This document shows, piece after piece, positions 6,485 through 15,739 of a DNA stretch of 64,000 bases. The DNA is taken from assembly GCF_001427785.1 (NCBI RefSeq), contig NZ_LMHM01000017.1, forward strand, positions 208,662 to 272,661. Direction: 5' to 3'. Within the stretch, counting starts at the first letter, position 1. Each line of letters starts with the position of its first letter. The translations under genes were made by a program, and so were the position numbers. The stretch comes from Lysobacter sp. Root690 (GTDB taxonomy: Bacteria; Pseudomonadota; Gammaproteobacteria; Xanthomonadales; Xanthomonadaceae). Under the pieces are notes generated by a model. The model saw nothing but the letters and a program-made list of their open reading frames with translations, did no database searches and had not been told where the DNA came from.

Positions 6485-9367
6485 GTGACCGTCGCCGCGA
6501 TCCAGGAAAATTTCGAAGCCTCGCTGCATTGCCTGGTCGAACCGGCGCTCGATGCGCTGCGTGCCGACCTTGCCGCCGTCGCCGGATTGGCCGCGGGCGA
6601 ATCCGAAGCGGTGCTCGCCGCGACCGGCGAATCGCTGCTCGCCTTCCTGCACGGCAAGGTCGCCCGCGTGCTGGTGCTCGAACTCAACGCCGCGCGCGTC
6701 ACCGGCCGCCTCGATGGCAGCGATGCCGCGCAGCGCTGGGCGCAGTTTCGCGAGCTGTCCTCGCAGCGCTCGTTCTGGGACGAACTTGCGCCGCATTACC
6801 CTTCCTTGCCGCTGCGCATCGGACGGATCGTCGCGAATCGCTGCGCGGCGTCGCTGAATTTCGCCCGCCATTGGGTCGCCGACAAAGAAATGCTGGCGCC
6901 GTTGTGCGGCAATGCACCGGGCGAGCTGCGGCAACTGAGTTTCGGCGCCGGCGACAGCCATCGCGGCGGGCTGTCGGTCGCGCTGTTGCGGTGCGATGGC
7001 GGCCGGCTGGTGTACAAGCCGCGTTCGGTCGCGATCGACGATGCCTTGCATGCGTTCGTTGCCGAGCTCAGCGCCGACGCCGCTATCGAATCGAGCATCC
7101 GCGTACCGCGTGTCATCGACGGCGGCGAGCACGGCTGGGCCGAGTTCGTCGCCCACCGTTACGCCGCCGACGAGGTCGAACTTGGCGCGTTCTATCGCGG
7201 CATCGGCCATTGGCTGGCGATCATGCGCGTGCTCGGCGGCAGCGATTTGCACGCCGAGAATCTGATCGCCGCCGGGCCGAGCCCGGTAGTGGTGGACTGC
7301 GAAACCTTGTTCACCCCGCGCATCGCGCCGCATCCGTCCGGTTTCGGCGAGGCCTACGATCAGGCCGCGGGCCTGCTCGGCCGCAGCGTGCTGACCATCG
7401 GCCTGCTGCCCGGACGCGGCCAGGGGCTGGGTTGGCGCGGGGTCGACAACTCCGGCATCGGCATGTTGCCGGGGCAGCAGCCGATGATGCCGCTGCCGCA
7501 TATTCTCCAGGCCGGCACCGATCAGGCGCATATCGGCATGGCGATGTTCGAGGCCGGCGTGGCCCAGAACCATCCCTGCGCGCAACCGGCGCTGGCGCGG
7601 TTCTGGCCCGATGTGCTCGATGCCTTCGACGGCATGACCGCGCATCTGCAGCGGCTCGACGACAGCGGCGCGTTGCGGCAACGGTTACAGCGCTTCGCCG
7701 ATTGCGAAGTGCGCGTGGTCACGCGCGCGACCGAGGTCTACGCCGAGATCGGTCGCATGCTGTGGCATCCGGTTTCGCTGCACGACGATGCCGCCGCGCG
7801 ACGGCGCGCGCACGACGTGCTGTCGAAGATGGCGGGCAATAACTCGATCGCGCCGGCCGATCCCGCGGTGATCGAGGCCGAGATCGACGATCTGTTCGAC
7901 GGCGACGTTCCGTTCTTCAGCACGCTCGCGCGCGACGGCCGCCTGGTCGGTCCACGCGGTACGTTCTGGCTTGCGCCTTGCGATCTGGTCGACCACGCCC
8001 TGCAGCAATGGCGCACGTCCGACCTGCCGTTGGAGCGCGGCATCATCCAGGCCGCGCTGGTCAGCGCCTATCTCAACGATGGCTGGGTGCCGAGCGAGCA
8101 ATCGCTGCGGCCGCAACAGGTGCGCGACGGCGATATCGAATCGCGTCGGCGCGCACAAGCGGCCGCGATCATGCGCCGCTTGCTGGATGCGGCGATTCGC
8201 GGCCGCGACGGCAGCGTCGTCTGGATCGCGCCGAGCGTAAGTCCGACCGGATCGTCGATCCAACCGATCGAACAGGATCTGTACGGCGGCATCTGCGGCA
8301 TCGCGCTGCTCGCGGCGGCCTATGCGCGCGAAACCCTGGCCGGTCGCGCCGACCCGGTCGACGGCGTCGACGAGTTGTTGGCCGCGGCGCTGCATACGCT
8401 CGATCTGGCCGAAGACAAGCGCCGCGTCGCCGAAAGCCGCGCGCTCAAGCTGCGGCCGCGATCGATCGGCGCTTACATCGGCCTGGGTTCGCAGATCTGG
8501 ACCCATCTCGTGCTGGCGCATTGGGGTCGCGACGGCGGTCAGGGCGTGCAACGCGCGCGCGCGCTGGCCGATCGCATTCCGGCCGCCGCGACCGCCGAGC
8601 GCAGCAACGATCTGATCGACGGCGTGGCCGGCGCGATCGCGCCCTTGCTCGCGCTGGCGAACGCGAGCGGCGAGTCGGGCTATCTGACGATGGCCTGCGA
8701 ACTCGGCGATCTGTTGGCCGAACGCGCCCAGCACCGCGACGGCACCGCGTACTGGGCCGAAACGCGCTGGCCCGACGGCATGGGCGGCTTCGCCCACGGC
8801 GCCACCGGTATCGGCTGGGCCTTGAGCCGGCTCGCTCGCGCTTCCGGCCAGTCGAGTTATCAGACGCTGGCGCAAGCGGCGTTCGCGTTCGAGGATGCGT
8901 TGTTCGATCAGGACGAAGGCAACTGGCTGGATCTGCGCGACTTCGAAGAAGCGCGTTCGACCGCGGCGTGGTGCCACGGCTCGGTCGGCATCGGCCTGGC
9001 TCACGTCGATCTCGATCCACGGTTGAGCGATTCCGCCACGCGCCTGCTGGTGCGGCGCGCGGCGGCGGCGACCTGGCGCATGGGGCTCGGCGCGAATCAC
9101 GGCCTGTGCCATGGCGATCTGGGCGCGTGGGAATTGCTGGACCACGCGATCGCGCTCGGCGAAGCGCCGCAGGGGCTCGGTCGTGAGCATGTGCTGGCAT
9201 CGATCCTGACCAGCCTGGAGGATCACGGCCCGACCTGTGGCGTGTTGCGCGATACCTTCGTGCCCGGCCTGATGTCGGGACTGGGCGGCATCGCCTATCA
9301 ACTGCTCAGGGCGCATCCCGACAGCGACCTGCCGTCGGTGTTGACGCTCGCCGATCCGGGTCGCTGA
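6485..9367 (+). CDS. lanM: Class II lanthipeptide synthetase LanM1
   Basis: 960 residues, the normal length for LanM, from GTG 6485; an in-frame stop at 6428-6430 leaves no clear alternative start. The N-terminal two thirds is the kinase-like dehydratase (DUF4135). K178 in VYKPRS, D254/H256/N259 in GSDLHAENL and D271/E273 in VDCETLF occupy the expected phosphorylation and elimination sites. The C-terminal third (from about 590) is a LanC-like cyclase with GATGIGW, the zinc ligand Cys830 in AWCHGS, and Cys875-His876 in LCHGD. It should dehydrate Ser/Thr of LanA1 and then form thioethers in the cytosol. All catalytic positions I can identify are intact. Confidence 0.93.
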   Translation: MTVAAIQENFEASLHCLVEPALDALRADLAAVAGLAAGESEAVLAATGESLLAFLHGKVARVLVLELNAARVTGRLDGSDAAQRWAQFRELSSQRSFWDELAPHYPSLPLRIGRIVANRCAASLNFARHWVADKEMLAPLCGNAPGELRQLSFGAGDSHRGGLSVALLRCDGGRLVYKPRSVAIDDALHAFVAELSADAAIESSIRVPRVIDGGEHGWAEFVAHRYAADEVELGAFYRGIGHWLAIMRVLGGSDLHAENLIAAGPSPVVVDCETLFTPRIAPHPSGFGEAYDQAAGLLGRSVLTIGLLPGRGQGLGWRGVDNSGIGMLPGQQPMMPLPHILQAGTDQAHIGMAMFEAGVAQNHPCAQPALARFWPDVLDAFDGMTAHLQRLDDSGALRQRLQRFADCEVRVVTRATEVYAEIGRMLWHPVSLHDDAAARRRAHDVLSKMAGNNSIAPADPAVIEAEIDDLFDGDVPFFSTLARDGRLVGPRGTFWLAPCDLVDHALQQWRTSDLPLERGIIQAALVSAYLNDGWVPSEQSLRPQQVRDGDIESRRRAQAAAIMRRLLDAAIRGRDGSVVWIAPSVSPTGSSIQPIEQDLYGGICGIALLAAAYARETLAGRADPVDGVDELLAAALHTLDLAEDKRRVAESRALKLRPRSIGAYIGLGSQIWTHLVLAHWGRDGGQGVQRARALADRIPAAATAERSNDLIDGVAGAIAPLLALANASGESGYLTMACELGDLLAERAQHRDGTAYWAETRWPDGMGGFAHGATGIGWALSRLARASGQSSYQTLAQAAFAFEDALFDQDEGNWLDLRDFEEARSTAAWCHGSVGIGLAHVDLDPRLSDSATRLLVRRAAAATWRMGLGANHGLCHGDLGAWELLDHAIALGEAPQGLGREHVLASILTSLEDHGPTCGVLRDTFVPGLMSGLGGIAYQLLRAHPDSDLPSVLTLADPGR

Positions 9368-9435
9368 GCACGTCGATATCCGACGCGGCGCGCGGCGACC
9401 GCACCGGATTCGATCGAATCGTTGCGACGCGGCGG

Positions 9436-10380
9436 TCAGGGCTTGGGATGGGCGAGAAAGAAATCCCAGGTCAGGTTGCTGGCGTCGGGGCCGGAGGTGT
9501 CGCCGTACAGGCTGCAGGCGCAGCCGCCGGGATAGGCATGGCCCGCGCCGTCGATCATGTATTGCTCGATCAATGATTGGCCCGCGGCGTCGCGATAGGT
9601 CGTGCGCGTATACGAGCGACCGCCGGGAACCTGAGCGTATTCGACCTCGTCGGCGACCGCATCGATGCCATCGATCGTCGCCCATTGTACGGCGATGCGA
9701 TCGGCCGTTGCCGGTGGAACGACGATATCGGCGGTGCCCTGGAAGATAATCGCGGGCACCGCGCGACGGCGGCTGCCCATTTCGGCGATCGCCTTGTTCC
9801 CGGCGGCCGCCCCCGATTGCTGTTGCAGGATGTCGCAGTCGTACTCGCAGCCGGCCAGGATGCTGGTGGCCGCATACACATCGGGATAGGCGATGGCCAT
9901 GATGTTGGCCATGACGCCGCCCGCGGACACGCCGGTGACGTAGATGCGCTTCGCATCCACGCTGTACTGCGAGCGCACCTTGTTGGTGATGCCGGCGATC
10001 AGCGCCGGTTCGCCCATGCCGCGATGACGGTTGCTGCTCAGGAACCAATTCCAGCAGCCGGCCGGGTTGGCGAAATTGTTCTGGTCGGGAAACACCACGA
10101 TGAAGCCGCGTTGCTCGGCCACGCGCGCCCAACCCGACAGCAGTTCGAAGCCGACGTCGTTCTCGGTGCAGCCGTGCAGCGCGACCAGCAGCGGCATCGC
10201 CACGCCTGGCCGATAACTCGTCGGTACATAGCCATGGTAGTCGCGTGCGCCAAACACGCTGATGTAGGCGCCGTTGAAGTAACCGGCGGCGTAGGAGGGA
10301 CTGGGGATCGCGACGGCCAGCATCAGCGCGGCCAGCGCGAGGATGAGGCGTCGGCGTAGCGACTTGCGCAACTCGTACAT
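9436..10380 (-). CDS. Secreted short-chain PHA depolymerase-like esterase
   Basis: 314 residues from the ATG at 10380, with an AGGAG ribosome site just upstream. A signal peptide (LILALAALMLAVAIPSPSYA) precedes an alpha/beta-hydrolase domain of the extracellular PHB-depolymerase (type 1, LpqC-like) family. Visible motifs are the oxyanion region LLVALHGCTEND, the nucleophile elbow VTGVSAGGVMAN and the C-terminal catalytic His in GAGHAYPGG. It should cleave short-chain polyhydroxyalkanoates or similar esters outside the cytoplasm; feruloyl-esterase activity is the main alternative. It is divergent from the MaoC gene and convergent with lanM1, whose end is about 70 bases away. Confidence 0.85.
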   Translation of the reverse strand: MYELRKSLRRRLILALAALMLAVAIPSPSYAAGYFNGAYISVFGARDYHGYVPTSYRPGVAMPLLVALHGCTENDVGFELLSGWARVAEQRGFIVVFPDQNNFANPAGCWNWFLSSNRHRGMGEPALIAGITNKVRSQYSVDAKRIYVTGVSAGGVMANIMAIAYPDVYAATSILAGCEYDCDILQQQSGAAAGNKAIAEMGSRRRAVPAIIFQGTADIVVPPATADRIAVQWATIDGIDAVADEVEYAQVPGGRSYTRTTYRDAAGQSLIEQYMIDGAGHAYPGGCACSLYGDTSGPDASNLTWDFFLAHPKP

Positions 10381-10744
10381 GCCACGGTCTCCTGGTGGGT
10401 ACGGCGGGTGGAGCGTGCGGACGGTCCGGGCCAAGCGGCGGCGATGTTCGCGATCGCCACTGCCGGCGATGCGCGGAATCCGCGAGAGGGCGGATCGCCG
10501 GGTAGCGGTGTTGTAGCCGCTTGCGGGCCACCGCGTTTTACCGTCGGCGAACTCGTTGTTGACCTGGGCCGACCCCGAATTGCGAGCGGCATCGCGCGAC
10601 GCCCGCAACCGCCTTGTAGTCGCGCGGCAGGTCCGCAATGATGCGGCGACGCCGGCGCGGGTTCGACTCCACGCCACGGATCGCTTGAAACGAGGTCGTT
10701 TCGGCGGCTCGCCGCGCAACCCCATCGCAACCCGTGGAGAGGGC
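10381..10744. other. 364-base divergent promoter region
   Basis: Lies between the secreted esterase (minus) and the MaoC gene (plus) and must hold both promoters. The MaoC ribosome site GGAGAGGG is at 10736-10743. No clear palindrome or coding signal was seen. Confidence 0.4.
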
Positions 10745-11206
10745 ATGACCGCTCGCTATAGCCTGGATACCGTCGCCGATTTCGTGTCGCAGGAAATCGG
10801 CGTGACCGACTGGCAGGCGGTCGAGCAGGCGACGATCGATCAGTTCGCCTCGGCCACTGGCGACCGGCAATGGATCCATGTCGATGTCGAGCGCTGCCGC
10901 CAGGAAAGCCCGTTCGGCGGCCCGATCGCGCACGGGTTCTTGTTGCTGTCGCTGCTCGCGCCGATGCAGATGCGGCTCGGGCTGATGCCTTCGGGCGTTT
11001 CGCGGGCGATCAACGCCGGCCTGGGCGAGGTGAAGTTCCAGTCGCCGGTGCTCGCCGGCGAATCGGTGCGGCTGCGGGTGACCCTGGCCTCGGTCGAACC
11101 CAAGGGCGCCGACCGCGTGTTGATGGTCACCCGCAACGTGCTGGAAGTGCAGGGCAAGGACAAGCCGGCGCTGACCGCGAGCATGGCGGCGATGCTGTAT
11201 CGCTAG
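10745..11206 (+). CDS. MaoC-family (R)-enoyl-CoA hydratase/dehydratase
   Basis: 153 residues from ATG 10745. The hot-dog fold hydratase motif is clear: FASATGDRQWIHVDVERC followed by SPFGGPIAHGFLLLSL, which carries the catalytic Asp and His of MaoC/PhaJ hydratases. The length matches single-domain PhaJ-like enzymes. It would hydrate trans-2-enoyl-CoA to (R)-3-hydroxyacyl-CoA or the reverse, in beta-oxidation or PHA-related metabolism. The nearby secreted esterase, TonB receptor, hydrolase and acyl-CoA ligase suggest one catabolic module. I infer the physiological substrate comes from that pathway. Confidence 0.85.
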   Translation: MTARYSLDTVADFVSQEIGVTDWQAVEQATIDQFASATGDRQWIHVDVERCRQESPFGGPIAHGFLLLSLLAPMQMRLGLMPSGVSRAINAGLGEVKFQSPVLAGESVRLRVTLASVEPKGADRVLMVTRNVLEVQGKDKPALTASMAAMLYR

Positions 11207-11231
11207 GCGTCGCCGCCGGTCGCGCTCGCGC

Positions 11232-12194
11232 TCAGTGGCGGCGCAACTGGGTCGGCGACACGCCGTAGATCTGGCGGAACACCCGGCAGAAATTCGATTG
11301 CGAGCGAAAGCCGTTGCGGTAGGCGATTTCCGAGATCGGCAGGTTCGCCAGCGCGGCGCTGGTCAACATCTCGCGCGCCTTGCTCAGGCGCAGCGCGCGC
11401 AAGCGTTCCATCACCGACTGGCTGCTGTCGCGGAACAGCCGATGCAGATAGCCCTCGGAGATGCCGCAGCGCCGGGCGATGGTCTCGGCCGACAGATCTT
11501 CGTCGGCGTAATGCGATTCGATGCAGTCCAGCGCCTTCTGCTTGTGCGCGGCGGCCAGCGAACGATCGTCGCAGAAGGTGCGGGTATCGCCGCGCAGCAT
11601 CAACGCGACCAGATCGCATAGCTGGGTGGTCAGCACCTGCGCTTCGCTGTCGCCGATCTGGCCGGCGAGGCGATCGATCTGGCGCGCGTACACGCCGAGC
11701 AATTCGGCGCGCGGGTCGCTGCCGTCGAGCGGCGCGGAAAACACCGTCGGCAGGTTGGATACGCGCTGGCGCAGCAGGTGCACCGGGATCAGGGTGTTGA
11801 AGCTTTCGTAGTGGCCTTCGGGCTGCACGTCGCCGACCACCGCCGCGGAGATGAGATAAATGCGTCGCGGCTCCAGCAGCACCTCGTGACCGCCGACGAC
11901 ATTGCGCGAGCGCCCCGCCGCCGGCAGCGCCAGCACGTAGTTCTGCGCCAGCCCGGACAGATGCACCGAGGTGCGGCGCATGTGCAGGCCGCTGAGCGCG
12001 ATGTGATTGAGCTGCAGCGCGCCGACCGACTGGCTCGCCAGCCAGCCCATGCGGCCCTCGGGCCGGGTCAGCTGGATGTCGGCGCTGCCAAACCCGGGCG
12101 AGGACACGGTCGACCAGCCGCCCGTCGCGACCGCGGGACTCGGCGCATTCCTCGCGGAAAACACTACGCGCGTGGAAGGAACGGTTGCGGACAT
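11232..12194 (-). CDS. AraC-family transcriptional regulator
   Basis: 320 residues. The N-terminal part resembles the AraC-like ligand-binding domain of the AraC_binding_2 type. The C-terminal 100 residues form the double helix-turn-helix of AraC/XylS proteins, with DLSAETIARRCGISEGYLHR and AYRNGFRSQSNFCRVFRQ as the two recognition units and ending near GVSPTQLRRH. It is divergent from the TonB receptor gene and convergent with the MaoC gene. It probably activates the receptor/hydrolase/ligase operon in response to the imported ligand or a derivative. Confidence 0.88.
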   Translation of the reverse strand: MSATVPSTRVVFSARNAPSPAVATGGWSTVSSPGFGSADIQLTRPEGRMGWLASQSVGALQLNHIALSGLHMRRTSVHLSGLAQNYVLALPAAGRSRNVVGGHEVLLEPRRIYLISAAVVGDVQPEGHYESFNTLIPVHLLRQRVSNLPTVFSAPLDGSDPRAELLGVYARQIDRLAGQIGDSEAQVLTTQLCDLVALMLRGDTRTFCDDRSLAAAHKQKALDCIESHYADEDLSAETIARRCGISEGYLHRLFRDSSQSVMERLRALRLSKAREMLTSAALANLPISEIAYRNGFRSQSNFCRVFRQIYGVSPTQLRRH

Positions 12195-12376
12195 CGGCCA
12201 CCTCGGGCGGATCGGATCAGCGGCATCTTAGGAGCGATCCGGCCCGCGCCGCATGTTGCGACGCAGCACATCGAGTGCAGTCATCGTCAATGCGCGGTGC
12301 TGCAAACGTAGAACCGACCCGGCGCATGGCCGCTATGTTGCTTGCGACACACCGGCGCCGATGGGGCGCGGTTCGG

Positions 12377-12393
12377 GTCGGACGCGGTCCGAC
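12377..12393. promoter_or_regulatory. Inverted repeat in the AraC/TonB divergent region
   Basis: GTCGGAC at 12377-12383 and GTCCGAC at 12387-12393 are a perfect 7+7 repeat around GCG. It lies about 80 bases before the TonB receptor start and could be a regulator site. In high-GC DNA this could be chance. Confidence 0.3.
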
Positions 12394-12470
12394 GCCGGAC
12401 CGCACGCGGCGCGGCATGCATCCGATGACGGCCGCGCCTTGCGCGGCCATGGGCGAGGGGATCGAACGAA

Positions 12471-14699
12471 ATGAAGCAAGGGATTTTGAGCGCGGCGATC
12501 GGTCTGGCGATGCTGATGCATCTGCAGCAGGCGCAAGCGCAGGACGCGGCCGAGCCTGAGCAAGCGCAAACCACCGAAGCAGTGGCGAAGAAACCGACCC
12601 AGCTCGAATCGGTCACCGTGACCGCGCGCAAACGCGAGGAGACCTTGCAGGACGTGCCGATCGCGGTCAGCGCGTTCACCGCCTCGGCGCTGTTCGAGCA
12701 GAACGTGCAGAACCTCGGCGACCTGCAGGGCAAGGTGCCGTCGTTGCAGGTGTATGCCGCGCGCGGCTCCAACACCACCTTGACCGCGTACATCCGCGGC
12801 ATCGGCCAGGCCGATCCGACCTGGGGCTTCGATCCCGCGGTCGGCTTGTATCTCGACGATGTCTACCTGGCCCGGCCGCAGGGCGCGCTGCTCGACGTGT
12901 TCGATGTCAGCCGGATCGAAGTGCTGCGCGGCCCGCAGGGAAGTTTGTACGGCAAGAACACCATCGGCGGCGCGATCAAGTACGTGTCCAACCCGTTGCC
13001 GAAAGCCACCCAGGGGTCGGTCGAGGCCAGCATCGGCACGCACGGCGAGCAGGGCATCAAGGCGAGCCTCGGCGGCGCCAGCGACAACGGCGTGTGGCGC
13101 GCGCGCGTCGCGGCGGCGAGCATGCACAACGACGGTTATGGCGAAAACCTGACCTACGACAGCCGCAACGGCAACAAGAACACCAATGCCGCGCGCGCGA
13201 CGTTGGGTTTCTTTCCGTCCGACGAGTTCAGCATCGAGCTGGCGGTCGACGGCATGCACGATAATTCGAACCCGCGCGGCGCCAAGATGCTCAAGGCCAA
13301 CCGCTTCTACCCGTCGTACCGGCCGCTGGACAGCGATTACGACACCCGCAGCGGCATGCCGCAGGTCAATCACAGCGAACTCGAGGGCGCCGCGCTGACC
13401 GCCAAGTGGATCGCCAACGCCGATTGGAGTTTCAAGTCGGTCACCGCCTACCGCAGTTCGGAAACCCGCTCGAACATCGATTTCGACACCTTGCCGCAGA
13501 AGATCGGCGATGCCGGCGGCAGCTACAGCGATCACCAGTTCAGCCAGGAGCTGCAGGCGAATTTCGATTCCGGCGGCAGCGTGCACGGCGTGTTCGGGCT
13601 GTTCTATTTAAACGGCGCCGCCGGCGGCATCAACCGCAGCACCTTCCTGGGATCGCCGCCGTACAGCTTGCTGGGCTTGTCGCAGTTCGCGGTCAGCAGC
13701 GGCAAGGTCGACACCCGCAGCGTCGCGGCCTACGCCGATTTCAGCTGGGACATCGATCCGGACTGGAGCCTGGACGTCGGCCTGCGCTTCACCGACGAAA
13801 CCAAGCGCGCGCTGATCCTCAACTACGCCTACGCCGATCCGGCGTTCCAGCGGCCGATCACGGAGCTGGCCAACTTCACCGGCTCGAATTCCTCGCGCAA
13901 CGTCTCGCCGAAGGTATCGCTGTCGTGGCGCGCGAACGATCGCATCAACCTGTACGCCAGCTACAACACCGGTTTTCACTCCGGCGGCTACAACATCCGC
14001 GCCAACTGCGCGGTGATCCCGAGTTCATGCCGGCCGATCGACGACGAGAAGGTCCAGTCCTATGAACTGGGCAGCAAGATGACCTTCTTCGACGATCGCC
14101 TGATGATCAACACCTCGGTGTTCCACAACGACTATTCCAATATCCAGTTGTCGGTGTTCACCTCCTACACCTTGCCCGGCGGCAGCACCGGTTTCTTCGG
14201 CGACTACACCAATGCCGGCAAGGGCTACATCCAGGGGCTGGAGCAGGAGTTCGCCTGGAAGCCGTCGGAGCACTGGACGCTCAGCGGCAACCTCGCCTAT
14301 CTGCGCACCAAGTACAGCGAGTACCTCAGCGGCGGGGTCGATATCGCCGACAGCCAGCGCTTCACCAACGCGCCGCGCTGGTCGGGTGGGCTCAGTCTGG
14401 ACGGGCATTATCCGCTGGCCCGCGGCGGCAGCCTGGGCGGGCGGATCAACTACAGCTATCAGACCAAGATCTATCCGGAGACCACGTTGTCGCCGCTGAT
14501 CGCGCAGCGCGCCTACGGGCTGTGGAACGCGGGCGTGATCTGGCAGATCAACGAACCGTGGACGCTGAGCCTGCAAGGCAGCAACCTGGCCGACAAGTCG
14601 TATCGCACCACCGGTTACAACGTCGCCGCGTTGGACATCGTGACCGGTTTCTATGGCGCGCCGCGCACGGTGACTTTGTCGGCGCGTTATGAATTCTGA
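12471..14699 (+). CDS. TonB-dependent outer-membrane receptor
   Basis: 742 residues with a signal peptide (to about residue 23, AQA), a TonB box LESVTVTARKREET near residue 43, a plug domain (VLRGPQGSLYGKNTIGGAIK around 145-165) and a beta-barrel ending in the typical aromatic C-terminus ARYEF. There is no N-terminal STN extension, so it is not a FecA-type signalling receptor. The sequence style is that of sphingomonad and xanthomonad receptors for small hydrophobic or aromatic substrates. The following hydrolase gene overlaps its end by 11 bases, which suggests co-transcription. The substrate is unknown; catabolic neighbours suggest an ester or fatty or aromatic acid. Confidence 0.93.
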   Translation: MKQGILSAAIGLAMLMHLQQAQAQDAAEPEQAQTTEAVAKKPTQLESVTVTARKREETLQDVPIAVSAFTASALFEQNVQNLGDLQGKVPSLQVYAARGSNTTLTAYIRGIGQADPTWGFDPAVGLYLDDVYLARPQGALLDVFDVSRIEVLRGPQGSLYGKNTIGGAIKYVSNPLPKATQGSVEASIGTHGEQGIKASLGGASDNGVWRARVAAASMHNDGYGENLTYDSRNGNKNTNAARATLGFFPSDEFSIELAVDGMHDNSNPRGAKMLKANRFYPSYRPLDSDYDTRSGMPQVNHSELEGAALTAKWIANADWSFKSVTAYRSSETRSNIDFDTLPQKIGDAGGSYSDHQFSQELQANFDSGGSVHGVFGLFYLNGAAGGINRSTFLGSPPYSLLGLSQFAVSSGKVDTRSVAAYADFSWDIDPDWSLDVGLRFTDETKRALILNYAYADPAFQRPITELANFTGSNSSRNVSPKVSLSWRANDRINLYASYNTGFHSGGYNIRANCAVIPSSCRPIDDEKVQSYELGSKMTFFDDRLMINTSVFHNDYSNIQLSVFTSYTLPGGSTGFFGDYTNAGKGYIQGLEQEFAWKPSEHWTLSGNLAYLRTKYSEYLSGGVDIADSQRFTNAPRWSGGLSLDGHYPLARGGSLGGRINYSYQTKIYPETTLSPLIAQRAYGLWNAGVIWQINEPWTLSLQGSNLADKSYRTTGYNVAALDIVTGFYGAPRTVTLSARYEF

Positions 14700-15636
14700 G
14701 CACTCGCCAGTCGCGAACCCATCGCACGCAGGGGATTTGACACCCACCATGTCGGCCGAACGATTCAATACGCTGCGCTGGCGCAGCCAGGACGGATTGC
14801 AGCTGTACGCACGCGATTATCCGGGCGCGCCCGGCGTCGAGGCATCGGCGCGTTGCCCGGTGATCTGTATTCCCGGCCTGACCCGTAATTCGGCCGATTT
14901 CAATGAGATCGCGGCGACGGTGGCGGCGAGCGGACGGCGGGTGCTGGCCGTGGATCTGCGCGGACGCGGACAGTCGCATTACGCCACCGATCCGGCGACG
15001 TACAGCGTCGATACCTATGCGCTCGACATCCTCGAACTGATGCGCTCGCAATCGATCTCGCGCGCGGTGTTCATGGGCACCTCGCTCGGCGTGTGGGTAA
15101 CGCTGACCATCGCCTCCAAGCGCGCCGACGCAGTGGTTGCGGCGGTGCTCAACGATGCCGGACCGGAAGCGCCGAAGGCCGCGCTGGACCGGATCGCGCG
15201 TTACGCCGGCATTCCGGTGCCGCCGATGACGCGCGAGGACGCCGCGGCCTATATCGAGCGGATCGGCGCCGCGGCCTATCCGCGTTATACCCGCGCCGAT
15301 TGGGTCGGCATGGTCGACCGGATGTTCCGCGTGCGCGACGACGGGCTGCTGGTGCTCGACTACGACCCGCGCATCATTCGCACCCTGGGCCCGATCAAGC
15401 TGTGGTTGCTGCGGCCGCTGCTGTGGCGCCTGTACCGCAAGCTCGCCACGCAACGGCCGACCTTGATCCTGCGCGGTGAGTTGTCGGACGTGCTCGAAGC
15501 GCGCACCGCGCGGCGCATGGCGGCGGTGTCGCCCACCGCCCGTCTGATCGAAGTGGAGCAGGTCGGGCATGCGCCGTCGCTGTCGGAGCCCGATGCGGTC
15601 GCCGCGATCATGGCGTTGTTGCGCGAGGTGGATTGA
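14689..15636 (+). CDS. Alpha/beta-fold hydrolase
   Basis: 315 residues if translation starts at ATG 14689, which overlaps the receptor stop by 11 bases; ATG 14749 (MSAERFN) is an alternative that gives 295 residues. The core fold is an alpha/beta hydrolase with the nucleophile elbow MGTSLGVWV, a preceding VLAVDLRGRGQS strand, and a C-terminal catalytic His in VGHAPSL. No signal peptide was seen, so it is probably cytosolic. It likely hydrolyses an ester or lactone imported through the upstream receptor, giving the acid for the ligase gene downstream. Confidence 0.85.
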   Translation: MNSEHSPVANPSHAGDLTPTMSAERFNTLRWRSQDGLQLYARDYPGAPGVEASARCPVICIPGLTRNSADFNEIAATVAASGRRVLAVDLRGRGQSHYATDPATYSVDTYALDILELMRSQSISRAVFMGTSLGVWVTLTIASKRADAVVAAVLNDAGPEAPKAALDRIARYAGIPVPPMTREDAAAYIERIGAAAYPRYTRADWVGMVDRMFRVRDDGLLVLDYDPRIIRTLGPIKLWLLRPLLWRLYRKLATQRPTLILRGELSDVLEARTARRMAAVSPTARLIEVEQVGHAPSLSEPDAVAAIMALLREVD

Positions 15637-15739
15637 ATCGATCGCCCGGGCTTGTCGCAACCCGAGCCTAAAGCATCGGGACTCAGGTCCCGCCCATGAA
15701 AATCACGTGGCTAGCTCGCAGCCTGGAGACTCCCGCGTC

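Noticed and set aside
7685-10531. Long antisense frame across lanM1 and the secreted esterase
   Set aside because: Spans two real genes on opposite strands and shows no domain; typical of high-GC antisense reading.
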